Assembly (NCBI RefSeq): GCF_029968015.1
Contig: NZ_JASCIS010000053.1
Coordinates: 1-53,781 of the forward strand
Direction: 5' to 3'
Origin: Streptomyces luteolus
Lineage (GTDB): Bacteria > Actinomycetota > Actinomycetes > Streptomycetales > Streptomycetaceae
Length of the DNA: 53,781 nt
In this document: positions 1 to 9,212 of the stretch, in pieces
Numbering within the stretch: the first letter of the stretch is position 1
How the letters are laid out: each line of letters begins with the position of its first letter
Translations under genes and position numbers: made by a program
The notes under the pieces: generated by a model
The model's input: the letters and a program-made list of their open reading frames with translations, nothing else
What the model was told of the DNA's origin: nothing
Databases searched by the model: none

Positions 1-6
1 CGACTG

Positions 7-201
7 ATGCCCGAGCACATCGAGGACCGCTGCCCGACCTGCCTGGGAAAGGCCCACGAGGACGCCGCAGCCGAGGAGAAGCGGCAGGCCGCCGAGGACC
101 AAGAGATCAGCTCCTCCATGGTCATTGCCGGTGTTCTGTTGCTCCTGGCCGTCCTCGCCGCGGGCAGCGCCGTTCCCTTCCTGCTCTGGAAGCTGTCATG
201 A
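7..201 (+). CDS. small single-pass membrane protein with CxxC motif
   Basis: This predicted protein has 64 residues. The N-terminal half is acidic and charged and carries a CPTC motif (residues about 9-12). The C-terminal half is one hydrophobic segment (about residues 39-61) that should span the membrane. The ATG lies 6 bases from the window edge, so the true start could be further upstream and outside the window. I do not recognise a family. A CxxC pair could bind zinc or form a disulfide, but only two cysteines are visible. No recognisable partner gene is in view, and the next gene is 240 bases downstream. Confidence 0.45.
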   Translation: MPEHIEDRCPTCLGKAHEDAAAEEKRQAAEDQEISSSMVIAGVLLLLAVLAAGSAVPFLLWKLS

Positions 202-442
202 CCCCACCACACGGTTGGCCGGACCTCGAAACCTCATTCGTCACAGGCGTTTCAAGCCTCGGCGATTCGGCCAATCCGCCCCGTCCGCGAGCAGCCCCGT
301 AGCGGCGATCCCACGTTCCGCCCCTTGCAGTTCAAGGGGCCCAGCGCGTCCGGAATCGAGCGCGTTCGATTCCCCGGCCGCGTCGTTAGGCCGTGCACCG
401 CCGAGCCATCCAGGTGCGGCATCACCCCAAGGAGGGATACAG

Positions 443-2332
443 GTGACAGTGACTGACGCCTCGACCACACAAGGGAAGACCCCGCCCCCTCCACCACCCG
501 CCACCCTCAGCTTCGAGGGGCACTACGGCAGGAATCCGCTGGCAGATGCCAGTTTCGGGGCGATGTGCCGCCGCCTTCCCTCCGTGCTCGGACACACCGC
601 ACGGATGGCCTGGAGCGTCGACAGGGCCGGGGTCGTGCTACTCCTCGCCTGTCAGCTGTTTACCGGTATCGCCGCCGCGCTCGTGCTCGCCTTCACCGCC
701 CAGGCCATGACGCACATCCTCGGAACAGGAACGGTGTCCGAACGCCTGCACGCCGCTCTGCCCGCCCTGATCGTCGTGACGGCAGCCGCCGGCATCGGCC
801 GGATCAGCAGCGCTCTGTCCTCGTACGCCGACGGCCGGATCACACCCCTGCTGATCACCGAAGCGGACATCGCGCTCGTCGAAGCCGTCTGCCGGGTGGA
901 GTCCTCCGCGTACACCGAGGACGGGTTCGCCGACCGGCAGGAAGCCGCCGAGGTCGGCGTCACGCGGACCCGGATGATGGTCCAGGACGCCCAGCGGTTC
1001 ATGTCCGCCCTGATCCGCATGATCGCCGCGAGCAGCGTCATCACGGCACTTCACCCCCTGATGCTCCCCCTCCTGCTGCTGGCCGTGCTTCCGGCCGGCG
1101 CCGGCGCCGTGCTGTCCGCGCGCGTCGACTACGAGACCCATTACCTCAATGTCGGTGACCGCAACGTCCGCTCGATGATGCGCTGGTGGGCCACATACAG
1201 CCGGTACGGGGACGAGGTTCGCGCCAACGGCATGACCGGCTACCTCATCTACTGGTACCGGGCCCTGTCCGACCGGATCGACCAGCGCACCCTGACCGCG
1301 GCCCCGCGGATGCTGCGCATCGTCCTGGCCACCAGCGCCCTGGGCGGGATCTTCCTGCTCGGCACCTGGGCCACCCTCGCCTGGCTGGCCACCAGCGGAC
1401 AGGTCGCCCTGCCCGTCGCGGCCACCGCCGTCGTCGCCGTTCAGACCACACTGGCCGCCCTGTCCCAGTTCGTCATCCACGGGGCCGCGATGTTCCACAC
1501 GTCCCTGTACCTGGCCGACATGAGGGCTTTCCTCGACACCGCCACGGAACGCGCTCCGAAGCGCGGCGAGTTGAGCATTCCGGAGCGCGTGGACGAGATC
1601 CGCCTCGACGAGGTCGTGTACCAGTACCCAGGCAAGGACGAACGGGCCGTCGACCACGTCTCCCTCACGCTGCGCCGCGGGGAGATCCTGGCCATCGTGG
1701 GCGAGAACGGCTCCGGGAAGTCGACGCTGGCCAAACTGATCACGGGGATTCTGCTGGCCGACAAGGGCCGCGTTCTCTGGGACGGAACGGACCTGGCGAA
1801 AGCCGACCCGGACGCCGTGTGGAAGCGCACGTCTCTGGTCCCGCAGAACTTCGCGTGCTGGCCTCTGCGGACCCGCGAGAACATCACTCTGGGACAGCCC
1901 CGAACCTTCGACGACGCCCCGGTGTGGGACGTCATCGACGCGGTCGGGATGCGCGAGGCGATCGAGAAGCTGCCGAAACAACTCGACACCCTCCTGGCCC
2001 GCGAACTGTGGGGCGGCGCGGAACTGTCCGGCGGCCAGTGGCAACGCCTCGTGGCCAGCCGGCCGCTGTACAGGAAGACACCCCTGGTGGTCCTGGATGA
2101 ACCAACCTCTCAGATGGACGCACGCGGTGAGCACTCGATCTTCCTGGAGATCAAGCGCGAGGCTGCCGAGCGCATGACGATCGTCGTGACGCATCGGCTT
2201 GAGAACACCAGGCTGGCCGACCGAATCCTGGTGATGGACAAGGGCCGGGTCATCGAGCACGGCACCTACGAGGACCTGGTGAACGCCGGCGGTCTTTTCG
2301 CCGAACTCGTCGCCCTGGCCAAGGACAGATAG
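443..2332 (+). CDS. ABC transporter, fused membrane and ATPase domains (exporter half-transporter)
   Basis: The protein has 629 residues, with an N-terminal transmembrane domain (about residues 60-320, several hydrophobic helices) and a C-terminal ATPase domain. Walker A is GENGSGKST at residues 420-428, the signature LSGGQ is at 528-532, the Walker B aspartate is D552 in LVVLDEPT, and a switch histidine follows in VVTHR. This is the type IV exporter layout, expected to work as a dimer exporting a lipid, peptide or small molecule. The open frame continues upstream to 125, but I chose the GTG at 443 because GGAGGG at 431-436 is a well-placed ribosome binding site and the upstream part is low-complexity. 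It is followed by a hairpin terminator. It might export the product of the cluster starting near 7.2 kb, but it is not in the same operon. Confidence 0.88.
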   Translation: MTVTDASTTQGKTPPPPPPATLSFEGHYGRNPLADASFGAMCRRLPSVLGHTARMAWSVDRAGVVLLLACQLFTGIAAALVLAFTAQAMTHILGTGTVSERLHAALPALIVVTAAAGIGRISSALSSYADGRITPLLITEADIALVEAVCRVESSAYTEDGFADRQEAAEVGVTRTRMMVQDAQRFMSALIRMIAASSVITALHPLMLPLLLLAVLPAGAGAVLSARVDYETHYLNVGDRNVRSMMRWWATYSRYGDEVRANGMTGYLIYWYRALSDRIDQRTLTAAPRMLRIVLATSALGGIFLLGTWATLAWLATSGQVALPVAATAVVAVQTTLAALSQFVIHGAAMFHTSLYLADMRAFLDTATERAPKRGELSIPERVDEIRLDEVVYQYPGKDERAVDHVSLTLRRGEILAIVGENGSGKSTLAKLITGILLADKGRVLWDGTDLAKADPDAVWKRTSLVPQNFACWPLRTRENITLGQPRTFDDAPVWDVIDAVGMREAIEKLPKQLDTLLARELWGGAELSGGQWQRLVASRPLYRKTPLVVLDEPTSQMDARGEHSIFLEIKREAAERMTIVVTHRLENTRLADRILVMDKGRVIEHGTYEDLVNAGGLFAELVALAKDR

Positions 2333-2379
2333 CCCTCCCCCATCACCGGGGCGTGGGGGTGTACGTCCCTGCTCCCCGG

Positions 2380-2400
2380 CTGTGCCCCGGCGGGGCACAG
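2380..2400 (+). terminator. hairpin terminator after the ABC transporter
   Basis: A perfect 9-bp inverted repeat, CTGTGCCCC and GGGGCACAG, is separated by three bases. It lies 48 bases after the stop of the ABC transporter. There is no U-tract, as is common for Streptomyces terminators. Confidence 0.55.
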
Positions 2401-2566
2401 ACCACGAACCGCACGTGTTCGCCCACAAGACACCCGCATCACCATGATCGTTCCCAGCCGCACGCGCAACTGCAGCGCCGGATGAACGACCGTGCCTCCT
2501 GAGCAACCACGCCTGTCCGCGCCGCGTGCGTACCCGCCCGCCTACCGTCCCGAAAGGCAGAGCTGA

Positions 2567-3703
2567 GTGCCCTCTCCCGTCTCCCCTGCGGATCCCGTCT
2601 CGCCGCGTGCCACTCTGTCGGCCGCGCAACACGCCGCGTCCCGGCATGCGGCGTGGCTCGGTGCCGCCGCGATCATCACCGACGAGGTCGGTCGGGTCCT
2701 GCTGGTGCACCCCACCTACCGCAAGGACGACTCGTGGCTGCTGCCCGGGGGCGTGGTCGAGGCCGGTGAACACCCGCACGTCACCTGCCGGCGTGAGATC
2801 ACCGAGGAACTGGGCCTGGACCTGCCCCTGTCGGCCGTGCTCGCCGTCCACTCCTTCTCCTCGCACCATCCCGATCTTCAGCCTGGCACGGCCTGCCCCG
2901 GGGAGGTCCGGTTCGTTTTCGACGGGGGAACCCTCCGCCCCGATCAGGTGGAGGCGATCCGTCTGCCGCGCGAGGAGTTGTCCGAGTACGCCTTCCTGGA
3001 GACCCGGGACGCGGTGCAGCGGCTGCGCCCCGTGGACGGGCAGATCATGCTCGCCGCATACCGTGCCCGGCTCGGGAACACCGCCACCGCGCACCTCGCC
3101 GACGGCCGGCACATCCTCGGCGTCCCGACTCTGGACCGCCATGACGTCCACGTCCGCTACCGGATTCTCTGGGACAGCCCTCTTCACCACGGCCCCGTGC
3201 CCAAACATCTGCCCGTGCAGCAAGCCTGGGCATGGTGCTTCGTCCCCGACGGCCGTGTCGTCGTTGTGGCCGACCCCGGCCCGCGGGGCGCGCTGCCGAT
3301 GCTGCCGGGCGGCACCGTGGAGGCGACCGACGCGACGCCCGAGGGCACCCTGCATCGCGAAGCTGCCGAGGAGGCCCAGCTCACCCTGGCCGATCCGTTA
3401 CGACTGGGCTGGGTGCTGGACGAGACCGGCGAGGTCTACGGCGGCGTAGGGCCCAACGTCCGGCTCCGCCTGGCTGCCCGGGTCCACGACATCGGACCGG
3501 CGGAGGTCGACCCCGCCACCGGCCGCTCCTTCGCCCGTCTGCTCGCCACTCCCGCCCAGGCCGCGGCCCTGCTGGGCTGGGGCCCGCCCGGCGCGCGGCA
3601 AGCCCAGCTCGCGGCAGAGACGGCAAACGAGCGGTGGGGGCTGCCCATCGCTCGCACAGCTGCCGTCGAGGAGATCCCAGCGGAGGGGATGCGGCTGAGC
3701 TGA
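2567..3703 (+). CDS. protein with two NUDIX hydrolase domains
   Basis: The 378-residue protein has two NUDIX folds in tandem. The first Nudix box (about residues 61-84) matches the GX5EX7REUXEEXGU signature, with REITEELG as the metal-binding core. The second (about 247-270) keeps G, E and REAAEE but has Q where the usual final glycine sits, so it may be weakened. NUDIX enzymes hydrolyse nucleoside diphosphates linked to another group, such as sugar nucleotides, NADH or oxidised nucleotides. The GTG at 2567 follows a GAAAGG-like site. The next gene, 56 bases downstream, carries three more NUDIX domains, so the two are probably one operon. The substrate cannot be read from the sequence. Confidence 0.85.
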   Translation: MPSPVSPADPVSPRATLSAAQHAASRHAAWLGAAAIITDEVGRVLLVHPTYRKDDSWLLPGGVVEAGEHPHVTCRREITEELGLDLPLSAVLAVHSFSSHHPDLQPGTACPGEVRFVFDGGTLRPDQVEAIRLPREELSEYAFLETRDAVQRLRPVDGQIMLAAYRARLGNTATAHLADGRHILGVPTLDRHDVHVRYRILWDSPLHHGPVPKHLPVQQAWAWCFVPDGRVVVVADPGPRGALPMLPGGTVEATDATPEGTLHREAAEEAQLTLADPLRLGWVLDETGEVYGGVGPNVRLRLAARVHDIGPAEVDPATGRSFARLLATPAQAAALLGWGPPGARQAQLAAETANERWGLPIARTAAVEEIPAEGMRLS

Positions 3704-3759
3704 CCCGACCGACCGCCCCGCCTCGACTCGTCCCGCTCCACGCCCTCTGAGGTAGCCCA

Positions 3760-5235
3760 ATGCCGTTGTCGCACGATCACATCCGCACCACCGTCGATGC
3801 ATACCTCGCTCGCCACTCTCACGAGCGCGAGCAGCTCGACGCTCTCTTGGACGCCCTCGACCGGGCCGGCGACGAGATCGCCAGCCGCTCCACCTTCGCC
3901 GGACACGTCACCTGCGGCGCGATCGTCGTCGACGACCTCGGCCGCGTCCTGCACGTGCTGCACTTGGCGAGCGGGAAGGTCCTCGCCCCTGGCGGCCACG
4001 CCGAGCCCGCCGACGAGTCCTTGGCGGCAACGGCGCTGCGGGAGCTGCACGAGGAGACCGGGATCCCACCCCAGGCCGTCGCACCGTGGCCCTGCTACGA
4101 GGCCGTGCCGTTCGACATCGACATCCACGACGTCGACGCCCACCCGGGCAAGGGTGAACCCGGCCACCAGCACTTCGACCTCCGGTTCCTCTTCCGCCTG
4201 CACACCCCGACCGACGTGCCAGTCGTGCTGCAGGAAGAAGAGGTCGGCGGCATCGAGTGGCGACCGGTGGACCAGGTTTCCTCCCAGTCCCTGCGCGAGA
4301 AACTGCTCAAGCTCCCATCAGAGACCGAACCGGAGACGGCCAACGCCTCCGCCCTGATCTACAACGACCGCGGCGAGTACCTGCTCCACCTTCGCGACTA
4401 CTTCCCCGGCCAGATCTGGGAGCCGGGCATGTGGTCCCTGCTGGGCGGCGGCCGAGAACCGCAGGACGCCACCCTGCAACACACCGCCCGGCGCGAACTG
4501 GCCGAGGAAGCCGGCCTCGACCTCGCCGACCTCACCCCGTTCGGCACCGAGTACGCCTTCAACGATGCCGGCGCAACCGTGCCCATCGCCATCTACGCAG
4601 GCCGCTGGAACGGTGACCCGCGCGAACTCCACCTGACCGAAGGGGTGATGCTCGCCTGGTTCACCCCCTCAGACCTTCACCGCCTGCGCATCGCGGACAC
4701 CACCAGCGACCTCGTACGGCGCCACGCTGCCAGCCTCCCGAGGACGCAGAGCAGGCCCGGACCCGAGGAGGAACGTCTGGCTTCGCCGCACGGCACGGTC
4801 CCCAACATCATCGGCGTCCACCTCTACCTGGAGCGGCCCGACGGGACGGTGCTGCTCGGACTGCGCCACCCCAACTCCGCGTTCGCGCCATCCACCTGGC
4901 ACGTCCTGGCCGGCCACTGCGAGCAGGAGAACGCCATCGCCTGCCTGATCAGGGAGGCTCAGGAGGAAGCTGGCCTGCACATCGAGCGCCAGGACGTCGA
5001 ACTCGTCCACGTCGTCCACCACATCGGCAAGCCCAGGAACCCGCCCCGCATGGGCCTGTTCTTCCGCGCCCGCACCTGGCGCGGCGAGCCGAAGCTGCGC
5101 GAGCCGGACAAGTGCCTCCAGTGGAGATTCTGGGACCCCGCCGCCCTTCCCGATGACCTCGTCCCCTATACCCGACTGGCTATCGCGAAGATCCAGAACG
5201 GTGAGCTGTACAGCGAGACGGGCTGGCCCGCATGA
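3760..5235 (+). CDS. protein with three NUDIX hydrolase domains
   Basis: The 491-residue protein contains three NUDIX boxes: residues about 78-101 (core RELHEETG), 229-253 (core RELAEEAG) and 385-406 (core REAQEEAG). All three keep the REx2EExG metal-binding residues, so all could be catalytic. Most NUDIX proteins have one domain of about 150 residues, so a three-domain chain beside a two-domain one is unusual. The domains differ in sequence, which argues against recent internal duplication. The stop overlaps the ATG at 5232 of a broken downstream gene. Possible roles are cleaning or recycling of nucleotide-linked compounds, perhaps linked to the sugar-nucleotide cluster downstream; that link is inference. 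Confidence 0.85.
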   Translation: MPLSHDHIRTTVDAYLARHSHEREQLDALLDALDRAGDEIASRSTFAGHVTCGAIVVDDLGRVLHVLHLASGKVLAPGGHAEPADESLAATALRELHEETGIPPQAVAPWPCYEAVPFDIDIHDVDAHPGKGEPGHQHFDLRFLFRLHTPTDVPVVLQEEEVGGIEWRPVDQVSSQSLREKLLKLPSETEPETANASALIYNDRGEYLLHLRDYFPGQIWEPGMWSLLGGGREPQDATLQHTARRELAEEAGLDLADLTPFGTEYAFNDAGATVPIAIYAGRWNGDPRELHLTEGVMLAWFTPSDLHRLRIADTTSDLVRRHAASLPRTQSRPGPEEERLASPHGTVPNIIGVHLYLERPDGTVLLGLRHPNSAFAPSTWHVLAGHCEQENAIACLIREAQEEAGLHIERQDVELVHVVHHIGKPRNPPRMGLFFRARTWRGEPKLREPDKCLQWRFWDPAALPDDLVPYTRLAIAKIQNGELYSETGWPA

Positions 5236-5650
5236 CCGCCACACCGACCGAGCACCCTGTCGCATATCCGCCCGACAGCGGCCGGCCGTCCGGACACCCG
5301 CCTCGTCGTGATCCGCGGCAACTCGGCGTCGGGCAAGTCGAGCGTGGCCCAGGGCCTGCGAGAGCAATACGGCCGCGGTGCTCGATGCCGGGTGCGGGGT
5401 CGGCGACACTGCGCGCACGCTTGCGAGGGCGAGCGGCTCTTTCGTCACCGGAATCGACGGGATCAGGCCGGACGTCGCCATCGCGCGGCGGCGGTCGGCC
5501 CGTGCCCGGTGAGCTGTGCGGGCGCACTCGCTTTTTCCAAACGAACTACCACACCTGCCGTTCGCCGACGGCACCTTCTCAGAGGGTGTTTTGACCCAAT
5601 GTTTCGTGCCAGTTGTGACCGAGATACGCATCAAAAGGGGGATGAGATGA
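5232..5650 (+). pseudogene. chimeric remnant: P-loop kinase start joined to a decayed SAM methyltransferase
   Basis: Three pieces lie in different frames. An ATG overlaps the stop of the NUDIX gene. After a frame change, 5290-5372 encodes LVVIRGNSASGKSSVAQGL, the P-loop of a small AAA-type kinase common beside NUDIX genes. Directly after it, from 5378, another frame reads VLDAGCGVGDTARTLA, a class I methyltransferase motif I, and later LPHLPFADGTFSEGVL (from about 5546), a motif II-III region. That methyltransferase frame is interrupted by TGA at 5510-5512. A kinase gene has therefore lost all but about 30 codons and been joined to an internal piece of a methyltransferase. Neither piece can make a working enzyme. 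Confidence 0.75.
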
Positions 5651-5781
5651 TCTTGAAGTCCTGAGCGCCCGGCCCCGTCACCCAACGGCCGCCACACATA
5701 GGGCCGGCGCCCAACTCAGCCTGATTATCACCATGAACCGGGCTTGACAGGGAGTGAACTGGCCGGCCATCAGCTGGTGCC

Positions 5782-6708
5782 CTACAGCAGCTCTACCAAC
5801 TCCTTCAGCTCTTCGGCGGCGGGAACCCACTCCCCCGCAGCCGCGTTGGCCCTCACCTGTTCCGGCTTCGTGGCCCCAGCGATCACCGAACTGCAGCCGG
5901 GGAACGCGGCAAGGCCACCCACAGCGATATCCAGGAGACCGCGCCCGCGCTCCATACCCCACGCGATCAGTGTCTCCACGGTGTCGAGCCGCGCCTCCGT
6001 GACCTGGTATGCGCTCTGCGCGATGCGGGTTCCTGCCGGAATGGGCTTGCCTCGTCGCACCTTGCCGGTCAGCAAGCCGTTCGCGAGCGGGAAGTATGGA
6101 AGGACTCCCAGGCCGAAATGACGTGCCGCGGGCACGACTTCGTCCTCGATGCCGCGATCGAGCAGCGACCAGTGGTTCTGGGCGGACACGAACGACTCGA
6201 GTCCCCCGGAACGTGATGTGCAGGCGGCTTCGGCGATCTGCCAGCCGGCAAAGTTGGAGTTCCCGATGTAGCGGACCTTGCCTTCGCAGACGAGTTCGGT
6301 CAGGGCCACGAGCGTCTCCTCGATAGGAGTCCGCGGATCGGGCGTATGAATCTGATAGAGGTCGATGTAATCCGTACGGAGACGGCGGAGGGACGCCTCG
6401 ACAGCCCGACGGATGTACGCACGCCCCCCCTTCGCACCAGCGGCGGGTCCGTACCCCATCTCCATCTTCTGATGCCCGAACTTCGTCGCCAGGACGACAC
6501 GATCCCGCTCACCGCGCAGGCATTGGCCGAGCACGGATTCGGAATCTCCGTACACGTCGGCCGTGTCGAATAGCGTGATTCCGGCGTCGAGTGCGGCATT
6601 TACCACGGGGCGCGCCCCGTCGAGCCCGACGGACCGGCCGAGTTCATTGCAGCCCAATCCGACCACGGAGACCTTTAAACCCGAAGTTCCCATGTGTACA
6701 TGGCGCAT
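5782..6708 (-). CDS. aldo/keto reductase
   Basis: The protein has 308 residues from the chosen start and is a complete (alpha/beta)8 aldo/keto reductase. The catalytic tetrad is visible as D48 and Y53 in FDTADVYGDSE, K76 in VLATKFG and H121 in DLYQIHTPD. A C-terminal NADPH-binding pattern (SSVIAGATKPEQVRANA) is also present. It reduces aldehydes or ketones with NADPH; the substrate is not evident. The reading frame extends to 6807, but MRHVHMGTSGLKVS aligns with the usual family start (MxxRxLGxSGLxVS), so I use the ATG at 6708. It is divergent from the oxygenase gene at 7250 and may be a tailoring enzyme of that cluster or an unrelated border gene. Confidence 0.88.
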   Translation of the reverse strand: MRHVHMGTSGLKVSVVGLGCNELGRSVGLDGARPVVNAALDAGITLFDTADVYGDSESVLGQCLRGERDRVVLATKFGHQKMEMGYGPAAGAKGGRAYIRRAVEASLRRLRTDYIDLYQIHTPDPRTPIEETLVALTELVCEGKVRYIGNSNFAGWQIAEAACTSRSGGLESFVSAQNHWSLLDRGIEDEVVPAARHFGLGVLPYFPLANGLLTGKVRRGKPIPAGTRIAQSAYQVTEARLDTVETLIAWGMERGRGLLDIAVGGLAAFPGCSSVIAGATKPEQVRANAAAGEWVPAAEELKELVELL

Positions 6709-7249
6709 GGACCAAGAGTGTACGGATATCCGATGCGCGTTCAATAGGTCCGCCTCCCTGGGCGGGCCCTGATGCCTCACCGACGTCAAGGGCATCCGGC
6801 AGCACAACAGCGCCCTTCACCGCAGGTCTCACCCGCGATGTCGAGCTCAAGGCCGAAGTCGGCGCCAGAGTATCCGGCTCGGCGCATGAGTGGGATGGGA
6901 GGGATGCGAGGGGCCAGAGGGATAGAAGTCAGATTTTCATGGCGTGGCCGAATCTGCAGGACGAGGAACCGGGGTCTCTTGACGATCCCAAACGGCTGCC
7001 GACAATCGACTGGGTCGGGTGTCTATTGCGCCGTGCTCCGTGTCAGTAATTCCTGTGGCGGGTGGAGCACGCGCAGGCTTCCTGGGCGGCATCGTGGCGC
7101 CCGGTGGTTCCTCTCACGGCCCGGCTGGAAGGCACGGACTACGAATAGGCGCCGAAAACACGAGCGAAGAAGCGTGCAGGGCTGACAGCCGGCCACAGAC
7201 GACCGCGCTTCCCCGGTTGATCGCACCTGTCTCGGAGAGGATTTCTGCT
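6709..7249. other. 541-bp divergent intergenic region
   Basis: The region lies between the aldo/keto reductase (minus) and the frameshifted oxygenase (plus). I see no protein with a recognisable motif in any frame. It should hold the promoters for both directions. A GGAGAGG ribosome binding site for the oxygenase sits at 7235-7241. I see no convincing -35/-10 pair. Confidence 0.4.
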
Positions 7250-8109
7250 ATGGCAGATGGTGCCGAACCCGTCGCGCTGACGGGTGTCGTGAGCCCGGCC
7301 GACTACTTCCGTTTCGAGGAACGCGACGCGCTCGGCTGGGAGGTGTGGTCGGACGTCCTGCGCGGACGCATCGTGGGCGCCGTCTTCCGGGGCGTCCTGT
7401 CACCTGAGGCGTGTGCGAGTCTCCGGAGGAACTTCTGGAACAGTCCCCTCCTCAAGCGGTCGTCCGACGGCGTGCCCCTCAACGTCAACACGTGCGGCAC
7501 CCCCCCCTGGTGGCAAACTCCAGCATGGACGCCTACCTGGACGAGGTGGAACGCGACCGGTCCTCCATGGCGGCGCTCTTCGAGGGCCCCGGCCGCGCCG
7601 TACCGGATCTGGTCGACGAATACGCCCGCCATCTGGCAGGAGAAGGCATCCGGCTCCGGGTGGCGGAACACCAGGGCCGTCAGGCGGGGCTGTTCAAGCT
7701 GCGGAGCCGGCAGCGCGGAGGCGCCTACACGCTGGAACCGCATACCGACGCCTCCGCTTTCCGCGCCATGCCGCACCTGAGCGGTTTCGAGATTCAACGG
7801 GTCAGCCGCTGCTACTCAGCACTTGCATGCGTGAAGAACGTCGCCGGTGGCGAACTGGTGTGCTGGAACATCACACCCGACGAGGAAAGCAGCCAGAGCA
7901 TGAGCTCCGGCCCCGACCCCAGGTATCCGCAAGAGGCGCTGGCCCGGTTTGACCGGATCACCATTCCCATCCGTACCGGGGACATCTACCTGTTCGACGT
8001 AGGCAAGATCCATGCCGTCGGACAGCGGCACGACGAGGAAAGCACGCGTCTGGTCGCCCAGTGGAACATGGGCGTACTCGACGACACGACCATTCTGCGC
8101 TGGGTATGA
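7250..8109 (+). pseudogene. Fe(II)/2-oxoglutarate-dependent oxygenase, frameshifted in a C8 tract
   Basis: The N-terminal part (MADGAEPVALTGVVSPADYF, from 7250) and the C-terminal part (to 8109) lie in different frames that meet at eight consecutive C residues, 7500-7507. Adding one C restores a continuous protein of about 286 residues (TCGTPPLVANSSMDAY across the join). In the restored protein the iron ligands are H165 and D167 in EPHTDAS, with H255 in KIHAVGQ, and R267 would hold 2-oxoglutarate. It is therefore a non-haem iron hydroxylase or related oxygenase. A GGAGAGG site precedes the ATG. It heads a four-gene run with the TauD-like gene 15 bases downstream. The break may be a sequencing error, a real mutation or a slippage switch; the rest of the gene shows no decay. 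Confidence 0.8.
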
Positions 8110-8124
8110 CCGAAAGGGCCGAGT

Positions 8125-9105
8125 GTGACCGTGGAATCGTCCAAGACCGAGATACGCCGCGTCGCGGGAAGGATCGGGGCGGAGATCCGGGGAATCGACC
8201 TGGGAGACCCGGAGAAGCTGCTGCCCGAGACGATGGCGGAGATCCGGGCAGCCCTGCTCCGCCACAAAGTGGTCTTCTTCTCCGGCCAGCACCTGGACCA
8301 CGCCGCCCAGGTGGCTTTCGCCCGTCGGTTAGGCGAGATAACCCGCCTTCCGGGCGCGCAGCACGGCACCCACCCGGAAGGATTCCCGGAGATCCTCGTC
8401 GTCGACCCGGACGTGAACGACGCCCGGCATGGTACGAGGTTCGAGGAGCGATTGCACCGCAAGTCGGAGCGAGCTGACTCCGGCTGGCACGTCGATGTCG
8501 CCTCCGTCGTCAATCCGCCGGCTATTTCGGTGCTCCGGTGCGAGGTGGCCACGGAGTTCGGCGGCGACACCCAGTGGACCAATCTCGTCGCCGCCTACGA
8601 CGGGCTGTCCCGTCCGCTCCAGCAGCTGGCCGACGGGCTGCGCGCCGAACACGCCCTGCACGCGGGAGTACGGCTGCTCTTCTCCGACGAAGAGGACCTG
8701 GAGATCATCCGGAAGCGGGCCCGGGAGACGTTGGTGTCCCTGCATCCCGTGGTGCGGGTGCACCCGGAGACCGGGGAGAAGGCGCTCTTCGTGCCGCCGG
8801 CCTCCGTCTCGCACATCGCCGGACTGCTTCCCTGGGAGAGCGACGGAATCCTCGACATCCTCCTCGCCCACCTCAGCCGCCCGGAGTACACCGTGCGCCA
8901 CCAGTGGACGCCCGGCGACATCGCCGTCTGGGACAACCGCGCGGTCGCGCACCTCCAGCCCGCCGACCTCCACCACACCGACTACCGGCGCAGGATGTAC
9001 CGGGTACTGGTCCTGGGCGACCGCCCCGCCGGACCGGACGGATTCGTCTCCGAAGCCGTACGAGGTGAACCGCTCGCGCCTTTCCACGACCCCGAGGAGA
9101 ACTGA
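8125..9105 (+). CDS. TauD/TfdA-family Fe(II)/2-oxoglutarate dioxygenase
   Basis: The protein has 326 residues, normal for this family. The iron-binding facial triad is H122 and D124 in WHVDV and H276 in AVAHLQPAD, with an arginine cluster (YRRRMYRV) supplying the 2-oxoglutarate-binding arginine. Family members hydroxylate or otherwise oxidise unactivated carbons, using oxygen and releasing succinate and CO2. The GTG start follows an AAAGG-like site. It begins 15 bases after the first oxygenase gene and is followed by glycosyltransferase and epimerase genes on the same strand, so the four probably form an operon of a biosynthetic cluster. The substrate is unknown. Confidence 0.9.
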   Translation: MTVESSKTEIRRVAGRIGAEIRGIDLGDPEKLLPETMAEIRAALLRHKVVFFSGQHLDHAAQVAFARRLGEITRLPGAQHGTHPEGFPEILVVDPDVNDARHGTRFEERLHRKSERADSGWHVDVASVVNPPAISVLRCEVATEFGGDTQWTNLVAAYDGLSRPLQQLADGLRAEHALHAGVRLLFSDEEDLEIIRKRARETLVSLHPVVRVHPETGEKALFVPPASVSHIAGLLPWESDGILDILLAHLSRPEYTVRHQWTPGDIAVWDNRAVAHLQPADLHHTDYRRRMYRVLVLGDRPAGPDGFVSEAVRGEPLAPFHDPEEN

Positions 9106-9199
9106 CCCCCTGACGGCTCCCCCGGCGGTTCGGCACCCCGCGCCGCCTGAACACGCCGTGCCGCGTCCCGCCGTCGGCGGAGGCGCTCATGAACATCGG

Positions 9200-9212
9200 A
9201 AGAGGTCCTCTT
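9200..9212 (+). promoter_or_regulatory. palindrome covering the ribosome binding site and start of the glycosyltransferase gene
   Basis: AAGAGG-T-CCTCTT is a perfect inverted repeat with 6-bp arms around one base. Its left arm is the likely Shine-Dalgarno (AGAGG) and its right arm runs into the TTG start at 9211. Thirteen bases of it (AGAGGTCCTCTTG) recur at 24323-24335, upstream of a decayed copy of the same gene. It could be an operator or could limit translation; the role is inferred. Confidence 0.4.

Noticed and set aside
638..3355. A 905-codon open frame on the minus strand
   Set aside because: It runs antisense across the ABC transporter and NUDIX genes, which have clear motifs and ribosome binding sites. 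Its composition (G, R, H, Q-rich, no conserved motif) is that of a high-GC shadow frame.
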